Source: DHVE2 group archaeon (GTDB lineage: Archaea; Thermoplasmatota; Thermoplasmata; Thermoplasmatales; Aciduliprofundaceae). Taken from it: DNA of 22,129 bases. Under the pieces are notes generated by a model. It saw nothing but the letters and a program-made list of their open reading frames with translations, did no database searches and was not told where the DNA came from. The translations under genes were made by a program, and so were the position numbers. The stretch spans positions 1 through 22,129 of the forward strand of contig JALWEL010000222.1 of assembly GCA_027014065.1 (NCBI GenBank). Direction: 5' to 3'. This document shows positions 21,172 through 22,129 of the stretch, piece by piece; the stretch's first letter is position 1, and each line of letters starts with the position of its first letter.

Positions 21172-22129
21172 ATGAGCAACATATTTGAAAAGCACATAAA
21201 GAAGACGTCACTTTTCACCGAGCATCGGGACGCACTGTATCCGGGATATTTGCCGGATGAGCTCCCCCACAGAGAGAAAGAGATAGATAGATTAGCGGAG
21301 ATTCTGGTTACCGCCCTGGAAGGGGAGAAGCCTTCCAACGTGCTCATATTCGGAAAAACGGGAACGGGAAAGACCGCGGTGGTTCAATTCGTCGGGCGCG
21401 AGCTGGACGGCGCGGTGAAGGTCTACGGAAAATCGAAAATAAAGTACATATACATCAACTGCGAGACCGTGGATACTCCTTATTCCGTTCTTCAAAATAT
21501 CGGAAATAATTTCATTGAGAAATGGGAGGAGAAGATTCCATTCACTGGCTGGCCAATAGACAAGATTTTCACCACTACCAAAGAATATATAGACCGCTGG
21601 GGAGGAGTAGTAATAATCGTTCTGGACGAAATAGATAAGCTTGTGAGTAAGAGCGGGGACGACATACTCTACAAGCTTGCGCATCTCAACGACATACTCA
21701 CAAACTCGAAAATCAGCATAGTTGGTATCTCCAACGAATTGAGGTTCACGGACCTACTTGATGCTCGGGTCAAAAGTCGTCTCTCGGAAGAGAAGATGAT
21801 TTTCGCTCCGTACAATGCGATGCAATTGGAAGACATATTGTTAGAGCGGGCAAAATTGGCGATAAGGGAAGATGCTGTGGGTGAAGATGTAATAAGATTA
21901 TGCGCAGCCGTGGCCGCTCAGGAGCACGGGGATGCTCGAAGAGCCATAGACCTGCTTCGCATTTCGGTTGAGATTGCGGAGAGGGAAGGCGCTGAAAAGG
22001 TTACGGAAAATCACGTGTATTTAGCGAAGAACAAAATAGAACTGGATTGCGTGGCTGAAGCAATAAGGACTTTACCCCTGCATTCGAAGATAATTCTTTT
22101 AGCGTTGGTTTTGGAGGATGAGAGCGGCA
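21172..22129 (+). CDS. cdc6: Orc1/Cdc6 replication initiator (C-terminus beyond window)
   Basis: The frame starts MSNIFEKHIKKTSLF at 21172 and is open to the right edge (319 codons). It is an AAA+ ATPase of the archaeal Orc1/Cdc6 family that binds origins and loads MCM. Visible motifs: Walker A GKTGTGKT (61-68), Walker B VLDEIDKL (150-157, D152/E153), sensor 1 GISNELRF, and sensor 2 GDARRAIDLLR. The C-terminal winged-helix domain is just beginning (CVAEAIRTLPLHSKIILLAL) and is truncated by the window. The GGGTGG at 21162-21167 is a weak ribosome site and GGTTTTTTAAC (21125-21135) the likely TATA. Archaeal origins often lie next to this gene; none is recognisable in the 90-nt upstream gap. Confidence 0.95.
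   Translation, partial: MSNIFEKHIKKTSLFTEHRDALYPGYLPDELPHREKEIDRLAEILVTALEGEKPSNVLIFGKTGTGKTAVVQFVGRELDGAVKVYGKSKIKYIYINCETVDTPYSVLQNIGNNFIEKWEEKIPFTGWPIDKIFTTTKEYIDRWGGVVIIVLDEIDKLVSKSGDDILYKLAHLNDILTNSKISIVGISNELRFTDLLDARVKSRLSEEKMIFAPYNAMQLEDILLERAKLAIREDAVGEDVIRLCAAVAAQEHGDARRAIDLLRISVEIAEREGAEKVTENHVYLAKNKIELDCVAEAIRTLPLHSKIILLALVLEDESG

Overview
This window is archaeal chromosomal DNA. Evidence includes a zinc-ribbon archaeal alanyl-tRNA synthetase, an archaeal leucyl-tRNA synthetase, CDP-archaeol synthase, an Orc1/Cdc6 initiator, a DUF2070 membrane protein, and TTTAAATACC-like TATA boxes about 26 nt upstream of start codons (leaderless transcripts). The gene set and promoter style fit a euryarchaeon, plausibly of the Thermoplasmata/DHVE2 (Aciduliprofundum-like) group; that placement is inference.

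Layout. 1-772 (minus): N-terminus of a secreted protein, then CDP-archaeol synthase (carS). 931-2793 (plus): GTP-type PEP carboxykinase with a hairpin plus T-run behind it. 2936-4084 (plus): an accessory patch with a short antitoxin-like ORF, a VapC-type PIN toxin and a frameshifted remnant of a secreted Asp-rich protein. 4152-5143: two overlapping genes for single-helix pilin-like surface proteins. 5184-9484: alaS overlapping a site-2-protease-like membrane protease whose outer domain is packed with N-glycosylation sequons. 9469-14656 (minus): DUF72 protein, DUF2070 membrane protein, flippase-like membrane protein, MurG-like glycosyltransferase and a small membrane protein that looks like an ATPase rotor-ring (subunit K) triple hairpin. 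14711-17548 (plus): leuS, divergent from that rotor-like gene across one shared AT-rich box. 17584-17667: tRNA-Ser(GGA). 17681-18634: a lone hypothetical gene, three further copies of the tRNA-Ser 3' end in a roughly 70-nt-period array, and a 41-nt tandem repeat able to form hairpins. 18635-21081: folC overlapping hflX. 21172 to the end: orc1/cdc6, cut by the window edge.

Most of the window is core metabolism and translation (gluconeogenesis, tRNA charging, folate, replication initiation) interleaved with envelope genes (archaeal lipid activation, lipid/glycan handling, surface pilin-like proteins, intramembrane protease). The accessory parts are 2936-4084 and 17668-18634. The points I consider most worth checking are the triple-hairpin proteolipid with only one retained carboxylate, the tRNA-Ser 3'-end array, and the 41-nt hairpin repeats. 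Several start codons were moved to downstream ATG/GTG positions because a TATA box sits at the leaderless distance.
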